Shown here piece by piece: positions 23,690 to 31,781 of a stretch of DNA of 33,535 bases; within the stretch, counting starts at the first letter, position 1; the number at the start of each line of letters is the position of its first letter. Origin of the DNA: Clostridia bacterium. GTDB taxonomy: Bacteria; Bacillota; Clostridia; Christensenellales; CAG-138. The DNA lies in contig JAUNBH010000013.1 in NCBI GenBank assembly GCA_030527165.1, positions 1 through 33,535 on the forward strand. Reading direction: 5' to 3'. The notes beneath the pieces are model-generated. The model worked only from the letters and a program-made list of their open reading frames with translations. It was not told the DNA's origin and did not search any database. Both the position numbers and the translations under genes were made by a program.

Positions 23690-24376
23690 ATGTATGGCAA
23701 GGTGATGAAAGTGTTTGACGTGGAAAGCTACATGACACGACTGATTGTTGCGCTGCACGAACAGTTTGGCGTCCGGCTAATGTATGTCGGCCTGCAGGGC
23801 AGTTATCTTCGCGGGGAGGCGAATGATCGAAGTGACATTGATGTTATGGTCGTTATCGAGGGACTTGGAGTGCGCGACTTGGGTATTTACCGTGATGTGA
23901 TTCTGGCATTTGAACGACCGGACCAATCGTGTGGGTTTATATGCAGCAAGACCGACTTGGCAAATTGGAATTCGCTTGAAATGTGTCACCTGCTCCACAG
24001 CACGCGGGATTATTACGGCACTTTGCGGCAATTTGTTCCGTCGTACACTGAGAACGATGTGCGTAACTTCATTAGAATGAGCGTAAACAATCTATACCAC
24101 GCCATATGTCACCGCTATATTCATGCAGGGCGTGACAAAAGCGCCGAGAGGCTGCCGACTGCGTATAAAGAAGTGTTCTTCATACTTCAGAATCTGTGTT
24201 ACGTCGAGCGCGGCGAGTTTGCTCAGACAAAGGCGCAGCTGCTGACATTGCTTTCAGGTAAGGATAAGTTGGTGTTGGAGCGTGCTATTGCCTTTGACAG
24301 CAACGCTGAGTTCAATTTTGACGAAAGTTTTGAGCTGTTGTTCTCATGGTGCCAAGAAACGTTGCCGCGTGTATGA
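23690..24376 (+). CDS. Nucleotidyltransferase-fold protein
   Basis: Up to 228 residues. The nucleotidyltransferase signature is intact: GSYLRGEANDRSDIDVMVV, with the GS pair and the DxD metal-binding aspartates (about residues 48-50). A helical C-terminal region of about 120 residues, rich in aromatic and basic residues (FIRMSVNNLYHAICHRY), follows. Such stand-alone proteins resemble antibiotic or tRNA nucleotidyltransferases and HEPN-linked forms, and the substrate cannot be read from sequence. The start is uncertain: ATG 23690 has no good binding site, ATG 23705 abuts one, and GTG 23711 has AAGGTG at 23699-23704 with the best spacing. The gene stands alone downstream of tRNA-Leu and is followed by a hairpin and then a terminator. 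Confidence 0.8.
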   Translation: MYGKVMKVFDVESYMTRLIVALHEQFGVRLMYVGLQGSYLRGEANDRSDIDVMVVIEGLGVRDLGIYRDVILAFERPDQSCGFICSKTDLANWNSLEMCHLLHSTRDYYGTLRQFVPSYTENDVRNFIRMSVNNLYHAICHRYIHAGRDKSAERLPTAYKEVFFILQNLCYVERGEFAQTKAQLLTLLSGKDKLVLERAIAFDSNAEFNFDESFELLFSWCQETLPRV

Positions 24377-24377
24377 C

Positions 24378-24403
24378 CGTGTCATTTCCGAATGGTTGAC
24401 ACG
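24378..24403 (+). repeat. Inverted repeat directly after the nucleotidyltransferase gene
   Basis: CGTGTCA (24378-24384) and TGACACG (24397-24403) form a perfect 7-bp stem with a 12-base loop, starting one base after the stop codon. No T-tract follows. It may protect the 3' end of the message or be incidental. Confidence 0.5.
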
Positions 24404-24514
24404 CTGCAGTAGTTATGAACGTGTTCATGACCCGCTCAAAGGAAATCCACTTAGACTGAGCTGAAATAGTATGGCTCGCATTTGACTTGTTGACTTGCCG
24501 TACACACTGAGCAT

Positions 24515-24548
24515 ACGCCCTCATATTGCCCAAGTGGGGGTGTTTTTT
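24515..24548 (+). terminator. Intrinsic terminator upstream of miaB
   Basis: ACGCCCTC (24515-24522) pairs with GGGGGTGT (24536-24543), including two G-T pairs, and the run TTTTTT extends to 24548. It would end transcripts from the nucleotidyltransferase gene and isolates the miaB promoter just downstream. Confidence 0.75.
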
Positions 24549-24569
24549 CAGCCGATGAAACGTGAAATA

Positions 24570-24598
24570 TTGATATACAAGGCAGATTAAAGTATAAT
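24570..24598 (+). promoter_or_regulatory. Strong sigma-A promoter of the miaB-mutSL-miaA-hfq operon
   Basis: TTGATA (24570-24575), a 17-base spacer and a perfect TATAAT (24593-24598). It is the only clear promoter before six tightly packed genes ending at 33047. Confidence 0.88.
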
Positions 24599-24619
24599 GT
24601 CTGAGGAAATGAGGTAAAT

Positions 24620-26020
24620 ATGGCGAATAAGCATATGATTTCAGAGACAGAACGAATAACGCTGCTTGCCACTGCCGCGCGCATTGCGGACATGTCGGGC
24701 GCGGCGAAGTCGTTTTATATTGAGACGTATGGATGTCAAATGAACAACCATGACTCCGAACGCATTGCGGGCATACTGGAGTCATGCGGTCTCGTAATGA
24801 CTGCTGACAAGAACAGCGCATCTGTGATACTCTTTAACACCTGCTGTGTGCGCGAGCACGCCGAACTCAAGGTATTCGGCAATGTAGGAGCTCTTCGCGC
24901 CAGAAAAGAGGAGCATCCAAAGTTAATAATCGGGATTTGCGGCTGTATGATGCAACAAGAAGCCGTTGCAAAGCAGCTGTATCGCAAGTATCCATTTGTC
25001 GATTTTATATTCGGTACGCACGATATGCACCGGCTTCCTCTCATTCTGGAGGAGGTTTTGCAGGGAAAGAGAGTGTTCGCTGTCTCTGGTGATGACGCTG
25101 ATATCGCTGAGGGGCTGCCCATACATCGCTTAGGCAGCGCTTCTACGAATGTTAACATAATGTACGGCTGCGATAATTTCTGCTCATACTGCATAGTGCC
25201 GTATGTCCGAGGCAGAGAGCGGTCGAGAAGTCACGAACGCATCTTGGCGGAGATTAAGCATCTCGTCAAGTCAGGCTACACGGAGGTCACTCTGTTGGGG
25301 CAGAACGTAAACTCCTATCGTTCTCCGGACGGTGCAGTGAACTTCCCTGAACTGCTGTCCATGGTCAATGACATCGACGGACTTCAGCGAATACGCTTCA
25401 TGACTTCGCATCCCAAGGATTTATCCGACGAGTTGATCGCGTCCATGGCACAGCTGAGTAAGGTTTGCAGGCACATACATCTCCCGGTGCAGTCCGGCAG
25501 CACTGAAATACTCGCCGCTATGAACCGCAGGTATTCGCGCGAGGATTACCTCGAGTTAGTACATAAGCTCAGGGCGGCAATGCCGGACATCGAGATCACA
25601 ACGGACATTATTGTAGGCTTCCCCGGTGAGAGCGAGCGCGATTTTGAAGCAACGCTCAGCCTGGTTCGCGAGGTTTGCTACGCGTCCGCATACACTTTCA
25701 TGTACTCTAAGCGAAGCGGTACGACAGCGGCGCAAATGCCGAATCAGATACCCGACGATGAGAAGAAGCGGCGCCTGTACGCGCTTAATGCCTGTGTAGC
25801 CGAAACGCTCGAGGGTGCGAACGAGAAGTATATCGGCACGACGCTAAATGTGCTGGTAGAGGGCTGCAACGCCGCAAGAGGCAACACAGTTGCATATGGA
25901 AAACACTTTGCATATAAAACCGTCTTATTCCCAGGCGACCGCGACCTCATAGGCAAGTATGTCGATGTGCTCATAGAAGGCGTCACGAGTAACTCGCTGC
26001 TGGGCAGACGCGTAGAATAG
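24620..26020 (+). CDS. miaB: tRNA-2-methylthio-N6-dimethylallyladenosine synthase MiaB
   Basis: This 466-residue radical-SAM enzyme methylthiolates i6A37 in tRNAs that read UNN codons. The N-terminal UPF0004 domain carries cysteines for the auxiliary [4Fe-4S] cluster, starting with TYGCQMNNHDSE and continuing through NTCCVRE and GICGCM. The radical-SAM motif CDNFCSYC uses C184, C188 and C191. A TRAM RNA-binding domain ends the protein (about residues 395-466). The ATG at 24620 follows GAGG by 5 bases; a short N-terminal extension of about 30 residues precedes the first cysteine motif, as in Bacillota. It leads the operon that also contains miaA, which makes its substrate. Confidence 0.97.
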   Translation: MANKHMISETERITLLATAARIADMSGAAKSFYIETYGCQMNNHDSERIAGILESCGLVMTADKNSASVILFNTCCVREHAELKVFGNVGALRARKEEHPKLIIGICGCMMQQEAVAKQLYRKYPFVDFIFGTHDMHRLPLILEEVLQGKRVFAVSGDDADIAEGLPIHRLGSASTNVNIMYGCDNFCSYCIVPYVRGRERSRSHERILAEIKHLVKSGYTEVTLLGQNVNSYRSPDGAVNFPELLSMVNDIDGLQRIRFMTSHPKDLSDELIASMAQLSKVCRHIHLPVQSGSTEILAAMNRRYSREDYLELVHKLRAAMPDIEITTDIIVGFPGESERDFEATLSLVREVCYASAYTFMYSKRSGTTAAQMPNQIPDDEKKRRLYALNACVAETLEGANEKYIGTTLNVLVEGCNAARGNTVAYGKHFAYKTVLFPGDRDLIGKYVDVLIEGVTSNSLLGRRVE

Positions 26021-26030
26021 GAATGGTGGT

Positions 26031-28634
26031 ATGTCAAAGCTTTCGCCCCTAATGCAGCAATACCTGCAAGTTAAAGAAGAACACCGCGACTGTATACTTA
26101 TGTTCAGGTTAGGCGATTTTTATGAGATGTTCTTTGACGACGCGAAACTGGCGTCTTCCATCCTCGGACTCGTGCTCGCAGGAAGGGACTGCGGTTTGGA
26201 GGAACGCGCGCCAATGTGCGGTGTTCCGCATCATTCTGTGGATAGTTATATCGGCAAACTCGTAAACTCCGGTCACAAAGTTGCCATCTGCGAGCAGCTG
26301 TCTGACCCAAAGGCATCCCGGGGCCTCGTGGATCGCGATGTAGTGCGCATAATCTCTCCAGGTACAGTCATTGAGGAGAGCATGCTTTCCGGCAAGGAGA
26401 ACAGTTACATAGCCGCAATAGGCTTTATGAACGGTGGGATAGGTTTTTCGTACGCCGACCTTTCGACTGGGGATCTGTTCACAATAGAGTTTTTGGGCGC
26501 GCATGCCGCTGAACAATTGGCAAACGAACTAGCCAGGATAGATCCGCGCGAAATCATTGCCAATAGCTCCAGCGAGGAGAGTATGCACGCATATAAGCTG
26601 TCAGCATATGTGCAGTTCGTACCAGACAGGCAGTTCTCATTATCGAACGCGATAAGTTTGTTGCACGATCAATTCGGAGTGGTTTCGCTAAACGGCTTCG
26701 GGTACAACGAGGGGGGAGATTTTGGCTTAAATGCGGCAGTAGCGCTCATAAAGTATCTGCGCGATACGCAGAAAAACTCGCTCTCGCACATACGCTCCAT
26801 TAAGCGCGTAAACACGCGCTCATATTTGCAGCTTGACGCAACTACCAGAATGAATCTCGAGCTCGTGCGCCCGCTGCGCTTTGATGGCAAGAAGAACGCC
26901 ACACTGCTCTACCTGCTTGATAAGACTAAGACTGCCATGGGAGGGAGGCTGCTGAGAAGCTGGATAGATCAACCACTCGTCATTATGAGCGCGATTTGCG
27001 AAAGGCTGGATACCGTCGAGGCGCTGTATGACGATATCGTGACTGCAGAGGGCATAGCGAGCGCTCTTTCGGGCGTGTTTGACATTGAACGCCTGTGCAG
27101 CAGGATAGCATACGGAACCATAAATCCCAAGGAGTGTAGGGCGATAGGACAGTCGCTCAAGGTTTTGCCGGAGATACATGCGTTGATTCGCGGTATCAAG
27201 TCGCGGCACATGCAGACGATAGCGAACGAGTTCGACTGCCTTGAGGACATAGAAGGCATGCTAAACGCTGCCATATGTGATGATCCGCCTATCGCTCTAA
27301 AGGACGGAGGCATATTCAGAGACGGGTTTGACGCTGAGATAGACAAGCTGCGCGCCGCTTCATCTGACAGTAAGCAATGGCTCGCAAACCTCGAGGCGCG
27401 CGAACGCGAGAACACCGGCATTAAGACGCTCAAAGTCAAGTATAATCGAGTCTTTGGATATTACTTTGAGGTCTCCAAGTCATTCCAACACTTGGTACCG
27501 GAACGCTTTGAGCGCCGTCAGACCATATCGAATGCTGAGCGTTACACCTCGCCGGAGCTCAAATCCATGGAGGACGTCATACTGGGCGCAGACGTAAAGC
27601 GTATTGAACTCGAATACGAACGCTTTGTGGAACTCCGTGCGCAGTTGTTCGCCTGTCTGGAACGTATCAAACGCACCGCGGAGCTTATAGCGCTTATTGA
27701 CGCATATCAATCGCTCTCACGCGTCGCGCTTGAGAATCACTATTGCAAACCGGCGCTGAACAATCAAGGGCGCATTGACATAGTTGACGGCAGGCACCCG
27801 GTTGTGGAGACGTTTGCCGGCGAACGCTTTATAGCAAACAGCGCACATATGGACAACGACGATAACCGCGTACTCATAATCACCGGTCCAAACATGGCGG
27901 GGAAGAGCACATATATGCGCCAGGTAGCCCTAATAACGCTAATGGCGCACATCGGTTCGTTTGTTCCCGCTAAGAGCGCGGACATATGCATTGTCGATAG
28001 AATATTCACGCGCATAGGCGCTTCTGACAGCCTTTCCACGGGACAAAGCACTTTCATGGTGGAGATGAGTGAAGTCGCAAATATACTCAATAACGCCACC
28101 GAAAAGAGCTTGCTCATTTTTGACGAGATAGGCAGGGGAACCAGCACATACGATGGACTTAGCATAGCATGGGCTGTGTTGGAGTTCGTCGTTGACAAGC
28201 GGTTGTGCGGCGCCAAGGCGCTGTTTGCAACGCATTATCATGAGCTGTCCGAGCTGGAAGGTCATTTGGATGGTGTGGTAAACTTCCGCGTTGCCGTCAA
28301 GGAAATGGGTGACAGTGTCGTATTCCTGCGAAAGATTACGCGCGGGAGCGCAGATAAGAGCTTTGGAATCCAGGTGGCAAAACTCGCGGGGCTTCCTGTC
28401 GAAGTGTTGCAGCGCGCGCGGGCTATATTGGCTCAACTTGAGAGCGCCGATGTAAACCGGGAGGCGCGCGTGGACGTCAACTCTGGCAGTTTGCACGAGA
28501 GTGGTTCTGACATTGGCACAGCGCTCATCTCACGGTTGCGCAAGGTTTCACCGGAGACTATTACGCCGATTGAAGCCCTGTTACTAATAAATGAGCTCTG
28601 CGAAATTGCAGACAAGGAGGATACGCCAGGATGA
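26031..28634 (+). CDS. mutS: DNA mismatch repair protein MutS
   Basis: This 867-residue ATPase recognises mismatches and small loops in newly replicated DNA. The mismatch-wedge motif is GDFYEMF with F30 and E32; connector, lever and clamp domains follow; Walker A GPNMAGKST begins at G619, and LLIFDEIGRGTSTYDG is the Walker B/signature region. A helix-turn-helix segment and a moderate C-terminal tail end the protein. Length and order are standard for MutS1, not MutS2 (no Smr domain). The ATG at 26031 lies 11 bases after miaB, and mutL overlaps its stop by 4 bases. Confidence 0.98.
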   Translation: MSKLSPLMQQYLQVKEEHRDCILMFRLGDFYEMFFDDAKLASSILGLVLAGRDCGLEERAPMCGVPHHSVDSYIGKLVNSGHKVAICEQLSDPKASRGLVDRDVVRIISPGTVIEESMLSGKENSYIAAIGFMNGGIGFSYADLSTGDLFTIEFLGAHAAEQLANELARIDPREIIANSSSEESMHAYKLSAYVQFVPDRQFSLSNAISLLHDQFGVVSLNGFGYNEGGDFGLNAAVALIKYLRDTQKNSLSHIRSIKRVNTRSYLQLDATTRMNLELVRPLRFDGKKNATLLYLLDKTKTAMGGRLLRSWIDQPLVIMSAICERLDTVEALYDDIVTAEGIASALSGVFDIERLCSRIAYGTINPKECRAIGQSLKVLPEIHALIRGIKSRHMQTIANEFDCLEDIEGMLNAAICDDPPIALKDGGIFRDGFDAEIDKLRAASSDSKQWLANLEARERENTGIKTLKVKYNRVFGYYFEVSKSFQHLVPERFERRQTISNAERYTSPELKSMEDVILGADVKRIELEYERFVELRAQLFACLERIKRTAELIALIDAYQSLSRVALENHYCKPALNNQGRIDIVDGRHPVVETFAGERFIANSAHMDNDDNRVLIITGPNMAGKSTYMRQVALITLMAHIGSFVPAKSADICIVDRIFTRIGASDSLSTGQSTFMVEMSEVANILNNATEKSLLIFDEIGRGTSTYDGLSIAWAVLEFVVDKRLCGAKALFATHYHELSELEGHLDGVVNFRVAVKEMGDSVVFLRKITRGSADKSFGIQVAKLAGLPVEVLQRARAILAQLESADVNREARVDVNSGSLHESGSDIGTALISRLRKVSPETITPIEALLLINELCEIADKEDTPG

Positions 28635-30568
28635 AAATACTCGTTTTGCCTGAAACCGTATCAAACCAAATCGCCGCAGGTGAGGTGATCGAGCGTCCGG
28701 CTTCAGTCGTAAAAGAGCTGGTCGAGAACGCCATCGACGCCGGAAGTACTGAGATCACAGTGGAAATCGGCGCTTCACCCGCGGAGTATATGCGGATTTC
28801 CGATAACGGCAGCGGTATACCGTATGAAGATGCGCCACTTGCTTTTAAGCGGCATGCGACGAGTAAGATCAGGACGGCCAACGACTTGCTCCGCATTGAT
28901 TCACTCGGATTTAGAGGCGAAGCGCTGGCTTCAATCGCTTCCGTCGCTAAAGTCGTGCTCCGCAGCAGCCAAGAGGACGTTGAACATGGCGTGTTGTACG
29001 AGATCGAAGCGGGACATGAAATCAAGTACCAGCCATGTGCGCATCCGGTGGGTACGGCCATAGAGGTCAGCAACCTCTTTTATAATATTCCAGCCAGATT
29101 AAAGTTCCTCAAATCCAATCGCAGTGAGAGCGCGTTCCTGGCGGATTACATGGCGCGGCTTATACTATCCAGACCAGACATAGCCTTTAAGCTCGTTTCA
29201 AACGACAAAGTAATATACCGCAGCCCTGGCGATGGCAAGCTGAGCAGCGCGATATACTCCATCTATGGCGCTGCGATTCTGCCCGAGCTGATACCCCTTC
29301 AGTTTGACAATGGGTATGTCAGCGTAGTCGGATTTGTAGGAACGGAGGCAGTGGCGCAGAGCAATCGCAACAGGCAATCATTCTTCCTCAATGGACGCTA
29401 CATCAAATCACAGCGGCTGTCCGTTGCCGTCCAACAGGCATTTGAATCGCGGTTGTTGCGCGGAAGATTCCCTTTTATCGTGGCTCATATACGCATTGCG
29501 CCGTCTGAGGTTGACGTAAACGTTCATCCCAACAAGCTGGAAGTGCGGTTTAAGTTTGAGGATAGATTATTCGGTTCGCTGTACAGGAGCGTAATGGACG
29601 CTCTGTCCGGGAAATCGCTGCAAGAAGCGATCTCATGTAACGAGGCTGTTGAAACTGAAGGACAACTCATCAAAACGCCGCCCGCCGCTTCGCGCAGCGC
29701 GCTTACTCCCGAGAACCGCGCGATTTTCGTACAAGCGTACGAAAATGCAAGGACAACCGCCCGACCGCCGCAGCGTATTGAGCCATATACCTCCATACCT
29801 ACACACCTCGCGGAATCCAGTACGCCGCCTTACATGCGTGACGACCGTATTGTCGTTGGCGATATCGCCGATATACGCGGGCGCGCAGAGACCGACAAAA
29901 ACACATCGCCGTCCGCAACCTATGGTGAAGAATCACCGGCCGATGACGCTCGTGCGCGTGTCAATGTTGAGGCGCCTCGGCAGATTGCACTTGACGCCGA
30001 TGCCTATCACTTCATAGGCCGGATATTTGGCACATACATAGTAGTAGAGCAAGGCGAAGACGCATTTTTCATCGACCAGCACGCTGCGCATGAACGCGTG
30101 CTTTATGAAGAGTATGCTTCGCGCGATGTAAAGACACTTTCACAGCTGTTGATGATTCCGCTGGTAGTTAAGCTTGACGCACTCGAATACGACACTGTTA
30201 TCAGCAACATGGACTTGTTCGAGTCTTTTGGCTGCGAGCTTGAGGATTACGGCGCAATGTCCGTGATAGTGCGCGCACTGCCAAGCACCGTAGATTCGGC
30301 GAAGTGTACGGAGTTTCTAAAAGACGCCGCATCTCTCATACAGGATAGGACTATGACGACTTCGACTGACTTGCGGCGAGCTGCATTGATTCAAGCCGCG
30401 TGCAAGCATGCTGTCAAGGGCGGTCAGTATATCGACGATGTTCAGACTAAGCGCCTACTTGAGCATTATGCCGTGCGCGGAGTACCATTGACCTGCCCAC
30501 ACGGCAGACCGGTAATAGTTAAAATGAGCAAGCGCGACTTTGAGAAGCTGTTCAAGAGGATTGTATAG
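28631..30568 (+). CDS. mutL: DNA mismatch repair protein MutL (endonuclease type)
   Basis: This 645-residue GHKL ATPase links mismatch recognition to strand removal. N-terminal ATPase motifs are intact: E29 in KELVENAIDAG, D58 in ISDNGSGI, and GFRGEALASIASV. After a low-conservation linker (about residues 340-450) the C-terminal dimerisation domain carries DQHAAHERVLYEE (from D482), the nuclease motif of MutL proteins from bacteria without MutH, together with AACKHAVKGG and CPHGRP. Thus this MutL should nick DNA itself. AAGGAGG lies 10 bases before the ATG at 28631, which overlaps mutS as ATGA. Confidence 0.98.
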   Translation: MKILVLPETVSNQIAAGEVIERPASVVKELVENAIDAGSTEITVEIGASPAEYMRISDNGSGIPYEDAPLAFKRHATSKIRTANDLLRIDSLGFRGEALASIASVAKVVLRSSQEDVEHGVLYEIEAGHEIKYQPCAHPVGTAIEVSNLFYNIPARLKFLKSNRSESAFLADYMARLILSRPDIAFKLVSNDKVIYRSPGDGKLSSAIYSIYGAAILPELIPLQFDNGYVSVVGFVGTEAVAQSNRNRQSFFLNGRYIKSQRLSVAVQQAFESRLLRGRFPFIVAHIRIAPSEVDVNVHPNKLEVRFKFEDRLFGSLYRSVMDALSGKSLQEAISCNEAVETEGQLIKTPPAASRSALTPENRAIFVQAYENARTTARPPQRIEPYTSIPTHLAESSTPPYMRDDRIVVGDIADIRGRAETDKNTSPSATYGEESPADDARARVNVEAPRQIALDADAYHFIGRIFGTYIVVEQGEDAFFIDQHAAHERVLYEEYASRDVKTLSQLLMIPLVVKLDALEYDTVISNMDLFESFGCELEDYGAMSVIVRALPSTVDSAKCTEFLKDAASLIQDRTMTTSTDLRRAALIQAACKHAVKGGQYIDDVQTKRLLEHYAVRGVPLTCPHGRPVIVKMSKRDFEKLFKRIV

Positions 30569-31536
30569 TGGATATGAGACCGCGCGCATTGTTCCTCGTT
30601 GGGCCCACCGGAAGCGGCAAAACTACGATTTCAATAGCTATCGCGAAATCGCTGAACTGTGAGGTCGTATCCGCCGATTCGATTCAGGTGTACAGAGGTA
30701 TGGACATAGGCTCCGCAAAGCCCACTGATGACGAGATGGCGGGCATTCCTCACTATATGCTCGACTGCGTCGACATAGATGACACTGCATTCAGTGTCGC
30801 TGAGTACTCCCGCAACGCCTTAGAATGCATTGCATATATAGAACGCCGCGAGAAGCTGCCTTTAGTCGTCGGCGGCACGGGCCTGTATATAAACTCTCTC
30901 ACATACCCGTTGAACTTTTCCGGAGTAACGCCTGACCCGGAGTTGCGCGCAATGCTGCTTGAATCGGAGGGCGCACAACGGGGCAGTCTGCATGCGCGAT
31001 TACGCGCGCTTGACCCGAAAAGCGCTGCCCGATTGCATCCCAATGACACAAAGCGCATTGTCCGCGCACTTGAGATATGCATACTTTCCGGCAAGCCTAT
31101 GTCGGAGCAGTGCGATGATTTTAGGAACGAACGCGGCAACCAGAGCCCTTGCATGCCAGTTATGGCTGGGTTGACAATGTCACGAGAAATGCTGTACAGC
31201 AGGATAAATGAACGCGTTGAGACTATGCTCGAGCGCGGTCTGCTGGACGAAGTCAGGGGCATCATGGAACGCGGGCACTCTCCTAAACTGCCCGCATTGC
31301 AGGCGCTCGGTTATAAGCAGTTGATTGCGCATCTAAATGGCGAGTATGACTTGCCTACCGCCATAGAGCTTATCAAGCGCGAGACGCGACGGTTCGCGAA
31401 GCGTCAGATAACTTGGTTTAAGCGTGATACGCGCATCGAATGGTTTGATGCAGGCGGGGGAGAGGCGAGTGTTGCACGCGAAATTACCCAGTACTATGAG
31501 AAGCGCTTAGCGGCGCTGAAGGAGACAAGATTATGA
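30568..31536 (+). CDS. miaA: tRNA dimethylallyltransferase MiaA
   Basis: This 322-residue enzyme transfers a dimethylallyl group to N6 of A37 in tRNA, the step before MiaB. The P-loop GPTGSGKTT (residues 12-20), the substrate segment VSADSIQVYRGMDIGSAKPT and the VGGTGLYI motif are present, as is the C-terminal RRFAKRQITWFKRD. I take GTG 30568 as start because AAGAGG (30554-30559) is 8 bases upstream; the ATG at 30574 is 14 bases away. The start overlaps the last base of the mutL stop. hfq follows with an ATGA overlap. Confidence 0.96.
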   Translation: MDMRPRALFLVGPTGSGKTTISIAIAKSLNCEVVSADSIQVYRGMDIGSAKPTDDEMAGIPHYMLDCVDIDDTAFSVAEYSRNALECIAYIERREKLPLVVGGTGLYINSLTYPLNFSGVTPDPELRAMLLESEGAQRGSLHARLRALDPKSAARLHPNDTKRIVRALEICILSGKPMSEQCDDFRNERGNQSPCMPVMAGLTMSREMLYSRINERVETMLERGLLDEVRGIMERGHSPKLPALQALGYKQLIAHLNGEYDLPTAIELIKRETRRFAKRQITWFKRDTRIEWFDAGGGEASVAREITQYYEKRLAALKETRL

Positions 31537-31778
31537 AGCAAACTAAACAATCCCTGCAGGATTACGTTCTCAACGCGCTGCGAAAGAGCGCCATGTCAGC
31601 AAGCATTATAGTAACTAACGGGTTCCAACTAAACGACGTTAAAGTGTGCGCGTTTGACAATTTTGTCGTTGTAGTACAGAACTCGGACAGACAAATGATG
31701 ATCTACAAGCACGCGATTTCAAGTATAATACCTTCCGGAGATTTGAACCTAGATTTCAGTGAGAGAGAGCAGGTGTAA
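31533..31778 (+). CDS. hfq: RNA chaperone Hfq
   Basis: This 81-residue Sm-fold protein forms hexamers that bind small RNAs and A/U-rich messages. It begins with the KQSLQDYVLNALRKS helix, where Q9 corresponds to the conserved uridine-contacting glutamine, and has the Sm2 motif IYKHAISSI. The Sm1 loop is odd: after NGFQL it reads NDVKVCAFDNF, one residue longer than in Bacillus Hfq and lacking the usual glycine. AAGGAG at 31519-31524 precedes the ATG, which overlaps miaA by 4 bases. The miaA-hfq order is conserved across many bacteria. Confidence 0.93.
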   Translation: MKQTKQSLQDYVLNALRKSAMSASIIVTNGFQLNDVKVCAFDNFVVVVQNSDRQMMIYKHAISSIIPSGDLNLDFSEREQV

Positions 31779-31781
31779 TCA

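Noticed and set aside
23483-24376. Possible toxin-antitoxin pair around the nucleotidyltransferase
   Set aside because: No HEPN or antitoxin-like gene is adjacent; only a short unsupported minus-strand frame lies upstream.
24415-24428. ATGAACGTGTTCAT considered as a LexA (SOS) box
   Set aside because: The Bacillota SOS box needs four bases between GAAC and GTTC; here there are only two, so it is treated as an ordinary palindrome.
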